NCBI GenBank assembly: GCA_026770585.1
Contig: MU646655.1
Location: forward strand, 242,456-275,264
Direction of reading: 5' to 3'
DNA from: Baffinella frigidus
Taxonomy: Eukaryota > Cryptophyceae > Cryptomonadales > Baffinellaceae
Length of the DNA stretch: 32,809 bases
Shown here one piece after another: positions 1-8,394 of this stretch (its first letter is position 1; every line of letters starts with the position of its first letter). A program made the translations under genes and the position numbers. The notes under the pieces were generated by a model. It did no database searches, had not been told where the DNA came from, and worked only from the letters and a program-made list of their open reading frames with translations.

Positions 1-424
1 AGGTTTCGCGCTTGCCACTCGATGATTTCATCTGCAGGTACCGCTTAAGTCAACTCCAATCCGGGAATTTTTGTGATTTAACTGAGTTTGGCCAGTGTCA
101 GCCTCGAGCACTGAGTTTTGCTTATTGAATTCGACAGAGTTTTACAAGTCCAAGTCCCCCGAAAGTTTCGCGCTTTCCACTTGACGATTTCATCTGCGAA
201 ACGTCAACTCACCGCATAAGTCAACTCACTGATAAAGTCAACGAACCGCCAAAGTCAACACATTGCTAAAGTCACCGCCCCCCCCCCCGAAGTTTCGCGC
301 TTTCCGCTCGATGATTTCATCTGCCGGTACCGCTAAAGTCAACGACCCGCAAAAGTCAACTCGCCGCTAATGTCAAATCACCGCTCAAGTCAACTACGCA
401 GCCTGGATGCGCCGCAGCAGATTC
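1..424. repeat. Degenerate AAGTCAAC-rich repeat
   Basis: No gene seen. The phrase TTTCGCGCTT..GATTTCATCTGC recurs at about 3, 166 and 294. Between the copies the words GCTAAAGTCAAC, CGCAAAAGTCAACTC and similar recur every 13-20 bases. The same AAAGTCAAC/GTTGACTTT word is found inside many foldback elements of this window (T1, T2, AE1), so this may be the wreck of such an element. Confidence 0.6.
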
Positions 425-465
425 GAACCGCACCAAATCAAACGCGTGAATCGTAGATTCGAACC

Positions 466-634
466 ATGCAAGAGTGTAAATCTGACTGGCTTACAGGAGA
501 AATAGTCAGATCTGATCATCTTTTAAGTTCATAAGTGGACATTCTCCCCAGAGAAAAATCAAAATTTCGGAAAGCTGGTGCAAATTCCGTGTGAACTGAC
601 TTGTTTTCCCAGGTCAGCCCTACACTCTTGCGTG
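466..634. mobile_element. MITE family A, with 5-bp target duplication
   Basis: Terminal inverted repeat GCAAGAGTGTA at 468-478 and its reverse complement at 621-631. The direct repeat GAACC flanks it at 461-465 and 635-639. The intact 28-bp unit at 425-452 contains one GAACC at the same point, so insertion with a 5-bp target duplication is well supported. There is no coding capacity. Confidence 0.8.
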
Positions 635-662
635 GAACCGCACCAAATCAAACGCGTGAATC

Positions 663-802
663 TCGTTTCGGAACAAGACAGAATCTGTCCCGCGTCTTGA
701 GGCTTCCAACGCCGAAGATAAGGGTAGATATGCTATTTTAGATGTAAAAAGAAGGCTTGAGATAGCATAGATCAGGGCAGATTCTGGTATGTTCCGAGAT
801 TA
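663..802. mobile_element. MITE family B, copy 1
   Basis: Imperfect terminal inverted repeats: CGGAACAAGACAGAATCTG on the left, and on the right the complement of CTCGGAACATACCAGAATCT. AATC lies on both sides (659-662 and 803-806), probably a 4-bp target duplication, because GAATCGCACC is continuous in the intact repeat unit at 896. Related copies lie at 18291-18438 and 19307-19450. Confidence 0.8.
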
Positions 803-927
803 AATCGCACCAAATCAAACGCCAAATCGAGGCGGGCTCGGAGGACCGAAGAATGCCCCCCGCCGGATTCAAATCGCACCAAATCAAACGCGTGAATCGC
901 ACCAAATCAAATCGAAAGGGCCATAAC

Positions 928-969
928 CTGTTTCAGCGCTTCCTCCTTGGAGAACGAGCCCTTGGTCAC
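928..969 (-). CDS. Gene model 1, exon d
   Basis: 42 bp, phase 0 to 0, bounded by CCCCAG at the 3' splice site and GTTATG after the exon. It translates as VTKGSFSKEEALKQ. The upstream intron, read on the minus strand, ends in CCCTAACCCCAG, so the splice acceptor is built from the telomere-like array at 970-1190. No downstream exon was found between 927 and 1. Confidence 0.5.
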
Positions 970-3722
970 CTGGGGTTAGGGTTTGGGGTTTAGGTTTGGC
1001 GTTTAAGTGTTAGGGTTTAGGGTTTAGGGTTTAGAGTTTAGGGTTTAGGGGTTAGGGATTAGGGTGTGGGGTTTGGGGTTAGGGATTAGGGTTTGGGGTT
1101 TGGGGTTAGGGATTGGGGTTTGGGGTTTGGGGGTTGGGGTTTCGGGCTTAGGGCTTAGGGCTTTGGGTGTAGGGTCTAAGTTGTCGGCGCTCCCACAAGT
1201 CTATCCGGGGAAACTTATTTTTCTTTCACTAAATCCTGAACCTGCACGGGAGCAGGGGCGCCCGCTTGCCCCAACCTCATCCGGGAACAAGTATTTTTCT
1301 TTTAAAAAATCTGCACGAAATTTACTACACGATTTCTTCGGACGTGACCCGTTGTGTAGTAATTTTCATTGCCAGCTTTTAAAAGAAAAATACTTGTTCC
1401 CGGATTAAACCCAACCCCCAAATCCCAAATCCCAAACCCTCAACCCTCAACCCTAAACTTCCACGGGAACAGGTGCGCCAGCCAGCCCCGCCCTAAACAC
1501 TACACGGGTTTAGGGTTTAGGGTTTAGGGTGCCAGCCCCGCCCTAAACACTACAGGGTTTAGGGTGCCAGCCCCGCCCTAAACACTACACCCTAGACCCT
1601 GGACCCTAGACCCTAGACCCTAGGCCTTGAACCCTACACCCTACACCCTACACCCTAGACCACAACCCCTCACCCCTCACCCCCTACACCCTGAAGCAAC
1701 CGCACAGGTTGGCACGCCAGCGCGGAACCCTGAAACCCTAAACCCTAAACCCTAACCCCTAACCCCTAAACCCAAACCCTAAACCCTGAGCCCTGAAACC
1801 CTAAACCCTAAACCCTAAACCCTAAACCCCTAAACCCTAAACCCCAAACCCTAAACCCTGAGCTCTGAAACCCTAAACCTTAAACCCTAAACCCAAACCC
1901 CTAAACCCTAAACCCCAAACCCTAAACCCTGAGCCCTGAAACCCTAAACCCTAAGCCCTGAAACCTGAAACCGTAATCCAAGGAGCAAGGATTCTAAACC
2001 CTAAACTCTAAACCCTAAACTCTAAACCCTAAACCTGTGCAGGGGCAGGCGCTCCAGCGCGGGCAACCTTTTTAACCGTGGCTGTGCCTGAGGGTTTAGG
2101 GTTTAGGGTTTAGGGTTTAGGGTTTAGGGTTTGGGGTTTAGGGTTTAGGGTTTGGGGTTTAGGGTTTAGGGTTTAGGGTTTGGGGTTTGGGGTTTAGGGT
2201 TTAGGGTTTAGGGTTTAGGATTGAGAGTTGAGAGTTGAGGGTTTAGGGTTTAGGGTTTAGGGTTTAGGGTTTGGGGGTTATTGTTGAGTGTTTAGAGTTC
2301 AGGGTTTAGGGTGGGGCGCGCAGACCTGACGGTGTCTTCGGAGGCCCAGTGCTTGTCGCCGGCCCGCCTAAAAGGGGTTTAGGGTTCAGGAGATGGAGAC
2401 CACACAGCGGACTTCGAAGGGATTTTGAATAACCCCGAAGCGATGAGACCTAGGACCCTACAGTAGGCAACCACGCCAGAGTGTTCGAGGGGGTCGATTT
2501 TTTTTAAGCGCCTCAGGAAGCGCCTGTCGACTTTTGAAAACCACGGTTTTCAAAAGTCGACGGTTTTCAAAAGTCGCCAGAAGGCCTTCTGGGGGAATTG
2601 ACCTTTGGAGGCTCCTTCCAGGACTCTGGCGTGGAAGGGGTTTAGGGTTCAGGGTTTGGTGGAGAGGCGTGAGGACATAAGGTTTGGGGGTTTAGGCTTA
2701 GGGGGTGAGTCCGCTTGAACGTGGCGGAGCCTAAGGGTGGCGCCTTCGGGGTGTTAGGTGCTGGTTTAGGGTTTAGGGTTTAGGGTTTAGGGTTTAGGGT
2801 GTAGGATTTAGGGTTTAGGGTTCAGAACAGGGAGAGGCGTGAGGACATAAGATTTGGGGGTTTAGGCTTCGGGGGTGAGTCCGCTTGAACGTAAGGGTGG
2901 CGCCTTCGGGGTGATTGGTGCTGGTTTAGGGTTTAGGGTTTAGGGTTTAGGGTTTAGGGTTTAGGGTTTAGGGTTTAGGGTTCAGAACAGGGAGAGGCGT
3001 GAGGACATAAGGTTTGGGGGTTTAGGCTTAGGGGGTGAGTCCGTTTGAACGTGGCTCGGCCTTAGCGTGGCGCCTTCGGGGTGATTGCTGCTGGTTTAGG
3101 CTTCAGGGTTTAGGGTGCAGGGTTTAGGGTTCAGGGTTGAGGGTTGAGGGTTCAGAACAGGGAGAGGCGTGAGGACATACGGGTTGCGAGTTAGGGATGC
3201 GGTGTGAGGTGTTAGGGTGTTCGGGTGGCAGGGTGTTGGGGTGTTAGGGTGTTAGGGTGTCAGGGTGTTAAGGTGTTAGGGTGTTAGGGTGTTAGGGTGT
3301 TAAGGTGTTAAGGTGTTAGGGTGTTAGGGTGTTAGGGTGCTAGGGTGTTAGGGTGTTAGGGGTTTGGGGGTTACCGTTGAGGTAGAAAGGGGGGTTATTT
3401 ATCTGGGTAGAAAGGGGGTGTATTTCTCCGAGTGAAAGAGGGGTAACCAAAGGAGGTGCATTTATCTGGGTGAAAGGGGGGTGACCGTTGAGGCGCTCGA
3501 AATACGTAGCTTCCGCGTCGCGGGACGTCTTCGGTGTTCGTAAGTCATTTCCATGGGCCTTCTGCCTGAGAAACTCCTCAAAAGTGGCCGATTTGTACCG
3601 TGAAAAATAGAAAGACTCACCGTTGAGGCGCTCGAGGTAGGTGGCTTCCGCGTCGCGGAACGTCTTCGGCGGAGCGGGGTTCGCTTTCACTCCAAAGTTG
3701 ACAGAGAGCGACTTCGGCAGCC
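928..3722 (-). CDS. Gene model 1: four-exon minus-strand gene (partial)
   Basis: Four candidate exons join in one frame: 3722-3621, 2367-2326, 2087-2035 and 969-928, transcribed right to left. Phases chain without conflict: exon a ends in phase 1, b is 1-1, c is 1-0, d is 0-0. All have AG acceptors and GT donors. The joined product, about 80 residues, is Lys/Pro/Ala-rich and unrecognised. The first and last exons are not identified. Introns carry telomere-like arrays, a minisatellite, foldback elements and decayed copies of the exon ends. Other exons may lie between 2400 and 3620. Each exon is small, so the support is the joint phase agreement rather than any single piece. Exon a is the most convincing. 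Confidence 0.5.
970..1190 (+). repeat. Degenerate TTTAGGG array
   Basis: Variants GGTTTAGG, GGGGTTTGG and GGGATTAGG run without interruption. The G-rich strand is plus, so a minus-strand transcript reads CCCTAAA here. It abuts the acceptor of exon d at 969. Confidence 0.9.
1197..1245. mobile_element. Half of a family C foldback element
   Basis: TCTATCCGGGGAAACTTA followed by TTTTTCTTTCACT matches the left terminal repeat of the copy at 12143. The right half is missing, and a GC-rich piece resembling the tail of exon c follows (about 1240-1262). Confidence 0.5.
1279..1405. mobile_element. MITE family C, copy 1
   Basis: Long terminal inverted repeats of about 28 bp, starting ATCCGGGAACAAGTATTTTT, with the mirror ending at 1405. 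The interior holds facing copies of the ACTACACG / TGTGTAGTAATTTTCATT module that recurs in families E, G, H and AC. Confidence 0.85.
1408..2034 (-). repeat. CCCTAAA arrays with exon-tail echoes
   Basis: From 1408 the plus strand is mainly CCCTAAA variants, interrupted at 1500-1590 by TTTAGGG and three copies of CCAGCCCCGCCCTAAACACT. Decayed copies of the end of exon c (GCTGG.GCGCC..CCTG...CAGGT on the minus strand) lie at about 1240-1262, 1455-1480 and 1692-1720. The stretch immediately after exon c reads GTTTAGGG on the transcript, so the donor itself looks like a telomere-type unit. No gene otherwise. Confidence 0.75.
2035..2087 (-). CDS. Gene model 1, exon c
   Basis: 53 bp, phase 1 to 0. 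Acceptor CCCTCAG, donor CACAG/GTTTAG. It translates as TATVKKVARAGAPAPAQ. Both flanks are telomere-like: CCCTAAA before it and GTTTAGGG after it on the transcript. At least three degraded copies of its 3' end lie in the following intron. Confidence 0.5.
2090..2310 (+). repeat. TTTAGGG array
   Basis: Nearly pure TTTAGGG and TTTGGGG units with a short TTGAGAG patch at about 2221. The transcript of gene model 1 reads CCCTAAA here, ending in the acceptor of exon c at 2088-2089. Confidence 0.95.
2326..2367 (-). CDS. Gene model 1, exon b
   Basis: 42 bp, phase 1 to 1, between TTTTAG and GTCTGC. In the frame set by its neighbours it reads GPATSTGPPKTPS. Another frame (RAGDKHWASEDTV) is also open, so the frame rests on phase agreement with exons a and c. 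This is the weakest of the four exons. Confidence 0.35.
2403..2470. mobile_element. Family D foldback fragment (D1)
   Basis: Left half only: CCACACAGCGGACTTCGAAG, then GGATTTTGAATAACCCC and CCTAGGACCCTACAGTAGG. Element AG1 replaces the right half. Complete copies lie at 21788, 24745 and 29307. Confidence 0.75.
2471..2634. mobile_element. MITE family AG, copy 1
   Basis: Terminal inverted repeats CCACGCCAGAGT and ACTCTGGCGTGG. The interior has an AAAAGTCGA/TCGACTTTT inverted pair. A related copy is at 6689-6814. Confidence 0.8.
2662..3185. repeat. Minisatellite of about 160-170 bp, three units plus a start
   Basis: GAGAGGCGTGAGGACATAAG recurs at 2662, 2832, 2992 and 3162 (spacing 170, 160, 170). 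Each unit holds a TTTAGGG block and the piece GGCGCCTTCGGGGTG. On the minus strand each unit reads CTAAACCAG/CANCAATCACCCCGAAG (CTAACACC in one unit), an AG acceptor followed by a protein-like NHPEGAT reading in two of three units. It may be a multiplied exon head, but no donor could be fixed. Confidence 0.8.
3205..3362 (+). repeat. 8-bp tandem array (GTGTTAGG)n
   Basis: About 20 units of GTGTTAGG with TTAAGG, CAGGG and CTAGGG variants. This is an eight-base derivative of the telomere-like unit. On the minus strand it reads CCTAACAC, which contains the branch-site-like CTAAC. Confidence 0.9.
3374..3534 (-). other. Echoes of exon a in the following intron
   Basis: At 3534-3485 (minus strand) the last 50 nt of exon a recur with few changes, from CCGAAGACGT to GAGCGCCTCAACG, followed by GTCACC. 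A shorter second trace (CTACCTCAACG, then GTAACC) lies at 3384-3374. The sequence between them is a small repeat of AGATAAAT / CTTTC words. Confidence 0.75.
3621..3722 (-). CDS. Gene model 1, exon a
   Basis: 102 bp, phase 1 to 1, with CACTGCAG acceptor and a near-ideal donor AACG/GTGAGT. It encodes 33 residues including LPKSLSVNFGVKANP and FRDAEATYLERLN, with natural-looking composition. The family is not recognised. The intron downstream has a 50-bp copy of the exon tail at 3485-3534. The foldback element at 3765-4056 lies close upstream. Confidence 0.6.
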
Positions 3723-3764
3723 CTGCAGTGGCGTTGGTTCAGGTTCAGTACCAGAAGCCCCTCT

Positions 3765-4056
3765 CAAACTTTTGCTATCTTAGGGGTGGGTTCCACCCTG
3801 GAGGGGACTTGCGGCCAATCCCGAATAACCCTTTATCGCAAAAGTTGACAGGATTTGTACCACTAAAATACTTATAAGACCATTTTGTACCAGATCCATT
3901 CATCACGGGGGACTGAGGGCTCAGTCCTTTTCAAGGGGAGTTGACTTAAGAATGCTCAAAATACCCCCACCCTGCCTCCAGGGTGGTTGTGCTATGGTAA
4001 GGCTATGTCGAGGCTGGTATAGAAAATTGCACCCTTAAGATAACAAAAAACGTTTG
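3765..4056. mobile_element. Foldback element AF
   Basis: Imperfect terminal inverted repeats: CAAACTTTTGCTATCTTAGG at 3765 against the complement of CTTAAGATAACAAAAAACG ending at 4056. A second inner pair, CCACCCTGGAGG and CCTCCAGGGTGG, lies at about 3792 and 3975. Confidence 0.7.
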
Positions 4057-4153
4057 CCGTTTCATTGGGGTTTCTGGAATCTCTCCACCACCAAACCGGG
4101 TGTGTCCAACACGCTCCTCCGTACCCTTCTTAAAACTCCCTGAACCGGACGGT

Positions 4154-4473
4154 CCACCCGAGGCCAGAAAAGGGACTATTTTAAAACCGGGGTTCCTTTA
4201 CAAGTGGGGCGGTCTGTAGTAATTTTCACACAAATAGTCGCGTTTGGTCACGTTACTGCCGGATATCCGCGAGTAACGTGACCAAGCCCGCCCGCGCCTG
4301 GTAAAAACACAACAACTACATTTTAATAAATAGTCCCACTTCCAGCCTCGAGTGGGGTGGTACAAACACAACAACTACATTTTAATAAATAGTCCCACTT
4401 CCAGCCTCGAGTGGGGTGGTACAAACACAACAACTACATTTTAATAAATAGTCCCACTGCCAGCCTCGAGTGG
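4154..4473. mobile_element. MITE family G, copy 1, with tripled right arm
   Basis: Ends CCACCCGAGGCCAGAA and CAGCCTCGAGTGG. The centre is a GTCACGTTACT..AGTAACGTGAC palindrome. It contains the TAGTAATTTTCACACAAATAG module. The right arm is repeated three times (4301-4477, 59-bp period). Other copies are at 21500 and 27442. Confidence 0.8.
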
Positions 4474-4477
4474 GGTA
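4301..4477. repeat. 59-bp tandem repeat, three units
   Basis: GTACAAACACAACAACTACA begins units at 4301, 4360 and 4419, each ending CAGCCTCGAGTGGGGT. The units are nearly identical, so the amplification is recent. Confidence 0.9.
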
Positions 4478-4582
4478 GCCAACAGCCACAGGGTTCGCGT
4501 TGGTTGATGCGTGTAGGATGCGCTGCGAAAATCGGCAGCCCCACGGACCGTTTCACATCAAATTCAAATCAAACTCAGTTTC

Positions 4583-4746
4583 ATAGGCTACCGGCCTGAA
4601 AATGGGGTAGTTAGGCATACGGCATTGCCTAGGACCTCCTACCGTAGGCCGAGGGATCCTAGGACCAAAACGTCTCGGCCTACGGTAGGAGGTCCTAGGC
4701 AATCCCGTAGGCCTGACTACCCCATTTTTGGTCAGTTACCCTATTA
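4583..4746. mobile_element. MITE family F, copy 1
   Basis: Almost a full palindrome: TAGGCTACCGGCCTGAAAAT to GTTACCCTA. Inside are CCTAGGACCTCCTACCGTAG and its complement. TA borders both ends, consistent with a TA target duplication. Further copies are at 5421, 9673, 16859 and 32178. Confidence 0.9.
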
Positions 4747-5260
4747 AGTTCAACACGAAACTGAATTCAAATCGTTTCACGACTCGCCGGCACCTGTCGT
4801 GCGCGAGGCGAAACTCAACCCCAAATTCAAACCGTTCCGATTTGAATGTGAGTTTCAAATTGTTTCGGTTTGAATCTAAATTTGGAAACACGGTGATGTA
4901 AAGCAACATGTGGTGCGAGAGTCGGTGGCTGAAACGATTGCAATTTGAAACGATCCGGAAACACGGTTATGAGAAAGCACCCTGTGGCGCGTGAGTTGGT
5001 GTACCACAGGGTGCTTTCTCATAACCCTCACCAACTCACGCACCACACCCTGAGTTGGAGGGTGAGGCAATTTGAATTTGAATTTGAACGATTTGGAAAC
5101 ACGGTTATGAGAGAGAAACACGGTTATGAGCAAGCACCTGTGGGGCGTGAGTTGGTGTTCAAATTCAAATCGTTTCGATTCGAATTTGGATTTGAAACGA
5201 TTTGAATTCGAACTGAATCTGAATTTGAAATATTTTGAATTTGAACGGAAGCAACCTGTG
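4745..5260. repeat. Short-word repeat zone (TTTGAATTTGAA) with a hairpin
   Basis: No gene seen. Words such as CAAATTCAAATCGTTTC and GAATTTGAACGATTTGG recur on both strands. A perfect 23-bp inverted repeat lies at 4965-4987 and 5004-5026 (GGTTATGAGAAAGCACCCTG start), and shorter copies of GAGTTGGTG and CACGGTTATGAG recur to 5160. Open frames here are by-products of the repeat. Confidence 0.75.
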
Positions 5261-5309
5261 CTGCGTGAGTTGGCAACTGGGCCGAAGGCGCGCGTCACCT
5301 GAGCGTCAG

Positions 5310-5420
5310 GGCATCCTTATCTGTAGGAAACCCCCTATGGCCCTACGGGTTGCCTACTGTAGGGTCGTAGGTCTTATCGCTTCAGGGTTATTCAAAATCC
5401 CTTTGAAGTCCGCTGTGTTC
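5310..5420. mobile_element. Family D foldback fragment (D2)
   Basis: Right half of family D: CTTATCTGTAGGAAACCCCC through GGTTGCCTACTGTAGGGTC to AAGTCCGCTGTG. Element F2 follows immediately at 5421. Confidence 0.75.
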
Positions 5421-5583
5421 ATAGGCTAACGTCCTGAAAATGGGGTAGTTAGGCATACGGCATTGCCTAGGGACTTCCTACCGTAGGCCGAGGGATCCTA
5501 GGACCAAAAGGTCTCGGCCTACGGTAGGAGGTCCTAGGCAATGCCGTAGGCCTAACTACCCCATTTTCAGGCCGTTACCCTAT
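5421..5583. mobile_element. MITE family F, copy 2
   Basis: Same arms and core as the copy at 4583, with TA at both borders. It sits at the outer edge of the family D fragment, next to CGCTGTGTTCA, so it arrived after D2. Confidence 0.9.
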
Positions 5584-5599
5584 TAGTGTGGGAGAAACC

Positions 5600-8185
5600 A
5601 CCTGTGGTGCGTGAGCTGGAAGCTGAGCCGAGGCCCCCCGACGCCCGCTGGCGATCGGTCTGCTTCAGCTGAACCTGAGGCCCGGGGGTTGAGGGTTTTA
5701 GAGCCTCACCCTTCTGGTGGGACCGGGTTCTTTTCCACGCCAAAGTTGACGGGGGTGTACCACCCGCCAAGAACGTCAACTTGAGAATAGTCCGCCAAGC
5801 CGAATAGTCCGTCACGCCGACTGCGGCAGAGCATTGATGCGAGGCATCTCGAATGCAAACGAAGAGGCAAGTGTCGCCTCACGCCCGCTGGCGCTTGGTA
5901 GACACACCCACCCGAGTGTTAAGACACACCCACTGTCTGTCAATAGGGTTGTGTTATCACCATCTTGCTGTTGAGATTCTTGATTATCAGCGGACTATCG
6001 GCCAGCTGCTGTTAAACCTGGTAAGGAATATCGGGAGATTCTTGTTAAAGTGATAAGCCAATTTGCTGATAACACAACCCTACACCCACACGTGTATTGG
6101 ACACACCCACCCGAGTGATAGACACAGCCGCAACTGCCCCTGGAAAAGCCACACATGTGCTTTTGTTCGCCGCTCTTTGTCATGGAGTTCCTGCTCTACG
6201 GAACGGTGCGCAGAGAAATTGGCCGCCGAAATGACGATCGGTCAGCCTCAACTGCACCTATCCCTTAAGTGGCCAGTAGGCTCATACGCCCTACCGTAGG
6301 GCCCTAGGACCAGCCTAGGACCTCAGGCCCCCAAATTTGGAGGCCTGGTCACTTAAGGGATAGCAGATTTCGGGTCAGCGCGGAATTCACATCAGGTCGG
6401 GGAGTCGAGAAAAATCGAAAAATCGCGATGATCGGTCAGCCGTAGCTGCACCTGAGGCCCGAATTTGGGGGTCTAGGGTTTAGGGTTTAGGGTTTAGGGG
6501 TAACGACCACGCCACGCCGCCTCAAAGTAGTACTTTTAGGAATAAATTGGTTTTAAAAATAATAGTGCTTCTTCCAGATCGGTCAGCGGCAGCTGCACCT
6601 GATTCCCGGGGGTTGGGGCTCTAGGTTTCAGGTTCGACTTTACTCGAGCCGAAACAAACTGTTCGCGCGCAAAGTTGCTTCACACCCCCCACGCCAGAGT
6701 CTTCGAGGGGGTTGCCAAAAGTCAATTTTCCCACAAGGGCAATGGTTTTCAAAAGTCAAACGCGCACATATGTGCGCGATTTCATATTTTTCCCCTTCCT
6801 CCACTCTGGCGTGGCCCTAGCCAGCCTGCCGGCTGGGGATCGTTCAGCCGCAACTGCAACTGGGACAGCCACAGATGTGCTTTGAATCGCCGCGTTTTGT
6901 CCTGGAGTTCCTGCTCTTCAGTGCAGAGAAATTGGCCGCCACAATGGCGACCGGTCCACCTCAGCTGCGCCTAAGGCCCGGGGGTTGGGGGTTTGGGGTT
7001 CAGGATTTCTGTTTTTTTTTTATGGTTTATGGTTCAGGATTTATGTTTTTTTTTATGGTTCAGGGTTTAGGGTTTAGGTTGTTGGGTTCAGGGTTCAGGG
7101 TTTATATTATATGGGCGCTATGTGCGTTCTATGGGGAGCACCTCGTCACGCAAGCGCTTCGTATCAGCCGCAATGTTGTTCCTCTACATGTGTTCTCTGG
7201 GCTCTATATGTGTACATAGGCGCAATATGTGTTATATGGGCTCCTATGTGTGCTATATGGACTCAATATGTGTTATACAGGCTCAATATGTGTTATATGG
7301 GCTCAATATGTGTTATATGGGCTCAATATGTGTTATATGGGCTCCTGTATGTGTTATATATACCTCATCACGCAGGCGTTTCGTGTCAGCCGCAATGTCA
7401 TTCCGCAGTCCATGCTCGGATAGCGAGGGGGCAAATGGATCGGGTATTTATTGCCTTCAGTTCCCATCGGGAGCTGAAGCCCAGTACAAACTGGACGCGA
7501 CTGGTACCAAATTTTGAATTCGTACCCGAATTAAAAAGATCCGTTTGCCCCCTCGCTATCCGACCAAGGTTAGGGTTTAGGTCCGGGTTTTCCCAGGATG
7601 AGTTGTCTTTACCACACCTCAAAGTCCATCAAGACGATTTCGAGGTGTAGTCAAGAAGGCCAAAAATAATTGTAGGCGGCGCAAGTCAGTAGACGGCCTC
7701 AGCTTGTGGGTCGCAAATCAATAGACGGCCTCAGTTTGGGGGTCGCAAGTTCCAATAGACGGCTCGCCTCATCACGCAGGCGCTTCGTGTCACCCGCAAT
7801 GTTGTTCCTCTAAATGTGTTATATAGCCCGGGCTCTATATTCTATGGGCTGCTTTATGTGTTCTATGGGCGCTATATATATTATATGGGCGCTATATGTG
7901 TTCTATAGGCGCTATATATATATAAATATATATATTATGAGCGCTATATGTGTTCTATGGGGAGCACCTCGTCACGCAGGCGCTTCGTGTCAGCCGCAAT
8001 GTTGTTAAAGAAGGCCCAAATGTTTTAGGCGGCGCAAATCAATAGACGGCCTCAGTTTGGGGGGTCGCAAATCAATAGACGGCCTCAGTTTGGGGGTCGC
8101 AAGTTCCAATAGACGGCTCACCTCGTCACGCAGGCGCTTCGTGTCAGCCGCAATGTTGTTCCTCAGTTCCGCGACCCGCAGCAGC
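5600..8185 (-). CDS. Gene model 2: coiled-coil gene with multiplied exon edges
   Basis: A minus-strand gene fragment. The best exon is 8185-8122, ending in phase 0. In phase 0 it could join any of several exon heads that share the acceptor GGCCTCAG or GGCCTTAG followed by GTGCAGCTGCGGCTGACCGA: 6970, 6599, 6451, 6257 and 5674. The copy at 6970 is open for about 130 nt and reads as a charged helix (EEQELQDKTRRFKAHLW). The copy at 6257 has a related stretch (EQELHDKERRTKAHVWLF) after a frame change. I cannot say which head is used or where the exon ends. The product looks like a coiled-coil protein of unknown family. Confidence 0.4.
5653..5674 (-). other. Exon-head copy 5 of gene model 2
   Basis: Minus strand: CGGGCCTCAG, then GTTCAGCTGAAGCAGACCGA. 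The reading stays open as VQLKQTDRQRASGG. The intron side (AACCCCCGGGCCTCAG) matches that of the other copies. Confidence 0.5.
5944..6082. mobile_element. MITE family V
   Basis: Inverted ends GGGTTGTGTTATCA and TGATAACACAACCC bordered by TA on both sides (5944-5945 and 6081-6082). Direct copies of ACACACCCACCCGAGTG flank it at about 5901 and 6100. Confidence 0.85.
6125..6258 (-). pseudogene. Degraded copy of the 6838-6970 candidate exon
   Basis: It shares GAGAAATTGGCCGCC, TGGAGTTCCTGCTCT and AGCCACANATGTGCTTT with the 6838-6970 region, at about 75-80 percent by eye. On the minus strand the helical reading EQELHDKERRTKAHVWLF is kept, but it is out of frame with the exon head. Element K1 has landed in its upstream (acceptor) side. 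Confidence 0.55.
6259..6362. mobile_element. MITE family K, copy 1
   Basis: TATCCCTTAAGTGGCCAGTA to CACTTAAGGGATA. The core is CCCTACCGTAGGGCCCTAGG. TA borders both ends. Other copies are at 14898, 26602, 27188, 27561, 31741 and 31998. Confidence 0.9.
6430..6599 (-). other. Exon-head copies 3 and 4 of gene model 2
   Basis: GTGCAGCTACGGCTGACCGA at 6451-6430 and GTGCAGCTGCCGCTGACCGA at 6599-6577, each preceded by a CAG acceptor and a CCCGGG or CCCAAATT intron tail. Between them lie a short TTTAGGG block (6474-6500) and AT-rich sequence. Confidence 0.6.
6689..6814. mobile_element. MITE family AG, copy 2
   Basis: CCACGCCAGAGT at 6689 and ACTCTGGCGTGG at 6814, as in the copy at 2471. The interior has GTTTTCAAAAGTC and a GCGCACATATGTGCGC palindrome. 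Confidence 0.85.
6838..6970 (-). CDS. Gene model 2, candidate downstream exon
   Basis: Acceptor GGGCCTTAG, then an open phase-0 frame beginning AQLRWTGR and continuing through EEQELQDKTRRFKAHLW to LQLRLND near 6838. This heptad-like, charged sequence fits a coiled coil and the preceding coiled-coil exon. No convincing GT donor is visible before element AG2 at 6814. The plus strand also has a fairly natural frame here (FVLEFLLFSAEKLAATM), so the strand is not certain. Confidence 0.35.
6980..7105 (+). repeat. Short TTTAGGG/TTTATGG block
   Basis: GGGGTTGGGGGTTTGG then TTTTTATGGTTCAGG variants and GGTTTAGG units. It gives a C-rich tract upstream of the acceptor at 6971 on the minus strand. Confidence 0.7.
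7201..7365 (+). repeat. 20-bp tandem array (GGCTCAATATGTGTTATAT)
   Basis: About seven units of GGGCTCAATATGTGTTATAT with variants. A related TATATGGGCGCTATATGTGT array lies at 7825-7960. All three forward frames are open only because of the repeat. Confidence 0.9.
7416..7563. mobile_element. MITE family Z, copy 1
   Basis: TCGGATAGCGAGGGGGCAAA and the mirror TTTGCCCCCTCGCTATCCGA. An inner inverted pair is GAATTCGTACCCGAATT-like. A copy with longer ends is at 17095; fragments are at 16785, 19230 and 24970. Confidence 0.85.
7680..8120. repeat. 33-bp minisatellite inside a 350-bp duplication
   Basis: GTCGCAAATCAATAGACGGC + CTCAGTTTGGGGG occurs in runs at 7690-7762 and 8034-8118, with an inverted partial at 8726-8756. 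The two runs belong to a direct duplication with a spacing of about 350 bp that includes the exon tail of gene model 2. Confidence 0.8.
8122..8185 (-). CDS. Gene model 2, coiled-coil exon
   Basis: 64 bp, phase 2 to 0, between AAACCAG and GTGAGC, both good splice borders. It encodes 21 residues, LLRVAELRNN then IAADTKRLRDE, with a leucine/isoleucine heptad pattern and alternating charge typical of a coiled coil. The acceptor follows a TTTAGGG array directly (8190-8390). Its tail is repeated four times downstream and its head twice upstream (8395-8417 and 8668-8692). The family is not recognised. Confidence 0.6.
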
Positions 8186-8189
8186 CTGG

Positions 8190-8392
8190 TTTGGGGTTTA
8201 GGGCGTAGGGTTTAGGGTTGAGCGTTTAGGGTTTAGGGTGTAGGGTTTAGGGTTTAGTTAGGGTTTAGGGTTTAGGGTGCAAGATTTAGGGTAGAGGGTA
8301 TAGGGTTTAGGGTATGGGGTATAGGGTTTAGGGTTTAGGGTTTAGAGTATAGGGTTTAGGGTTTAGGGTGTGGGGTTTAGGGTTGAGTTATT
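8190..8392 (+). repeat. Degenerate TTTAGGG array
   Basis: Units GGGTTTAGGG, GGGTGTAGGG and GGGTATAGGG. The minus-strand transcript reads CCCTAAA and ends at the acceptor of the exon at 8185. Confidence 0.9.
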
Positions 8393-8394
8393 CC

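Larger units (their letters stand above)
425..905. repeat. Dispersed 28-bp unit interrupted by two MITEs
   Basis: The unit GAACCGCACCAAATCAAACG + CGTGAATC occurs at 425-452, 635-662, 803-822 (partial) and 870-905 (two overlapping partial copies). Two foldback elements (466-634 and 663-802) sit inside this array, and the intact units give their uninterrupted target sequence. Confidence 0.75.
7120..8008 (-). other. Four echoes of the 8122-8185 exon tail
   Basis: Minus-strand copies of GAACAACATTGCGGCTGACA..CGCCTGCGTGACGAG end at about 7142, 7364, 7767 and 7968. Each is followed by GT (or GC at 7767). The copies begin at different points inside the exon and all lie downstream of it, within what would be its intron. 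Frame is kept in most (NNIAADTKRLRDE). Confidence 0.8.
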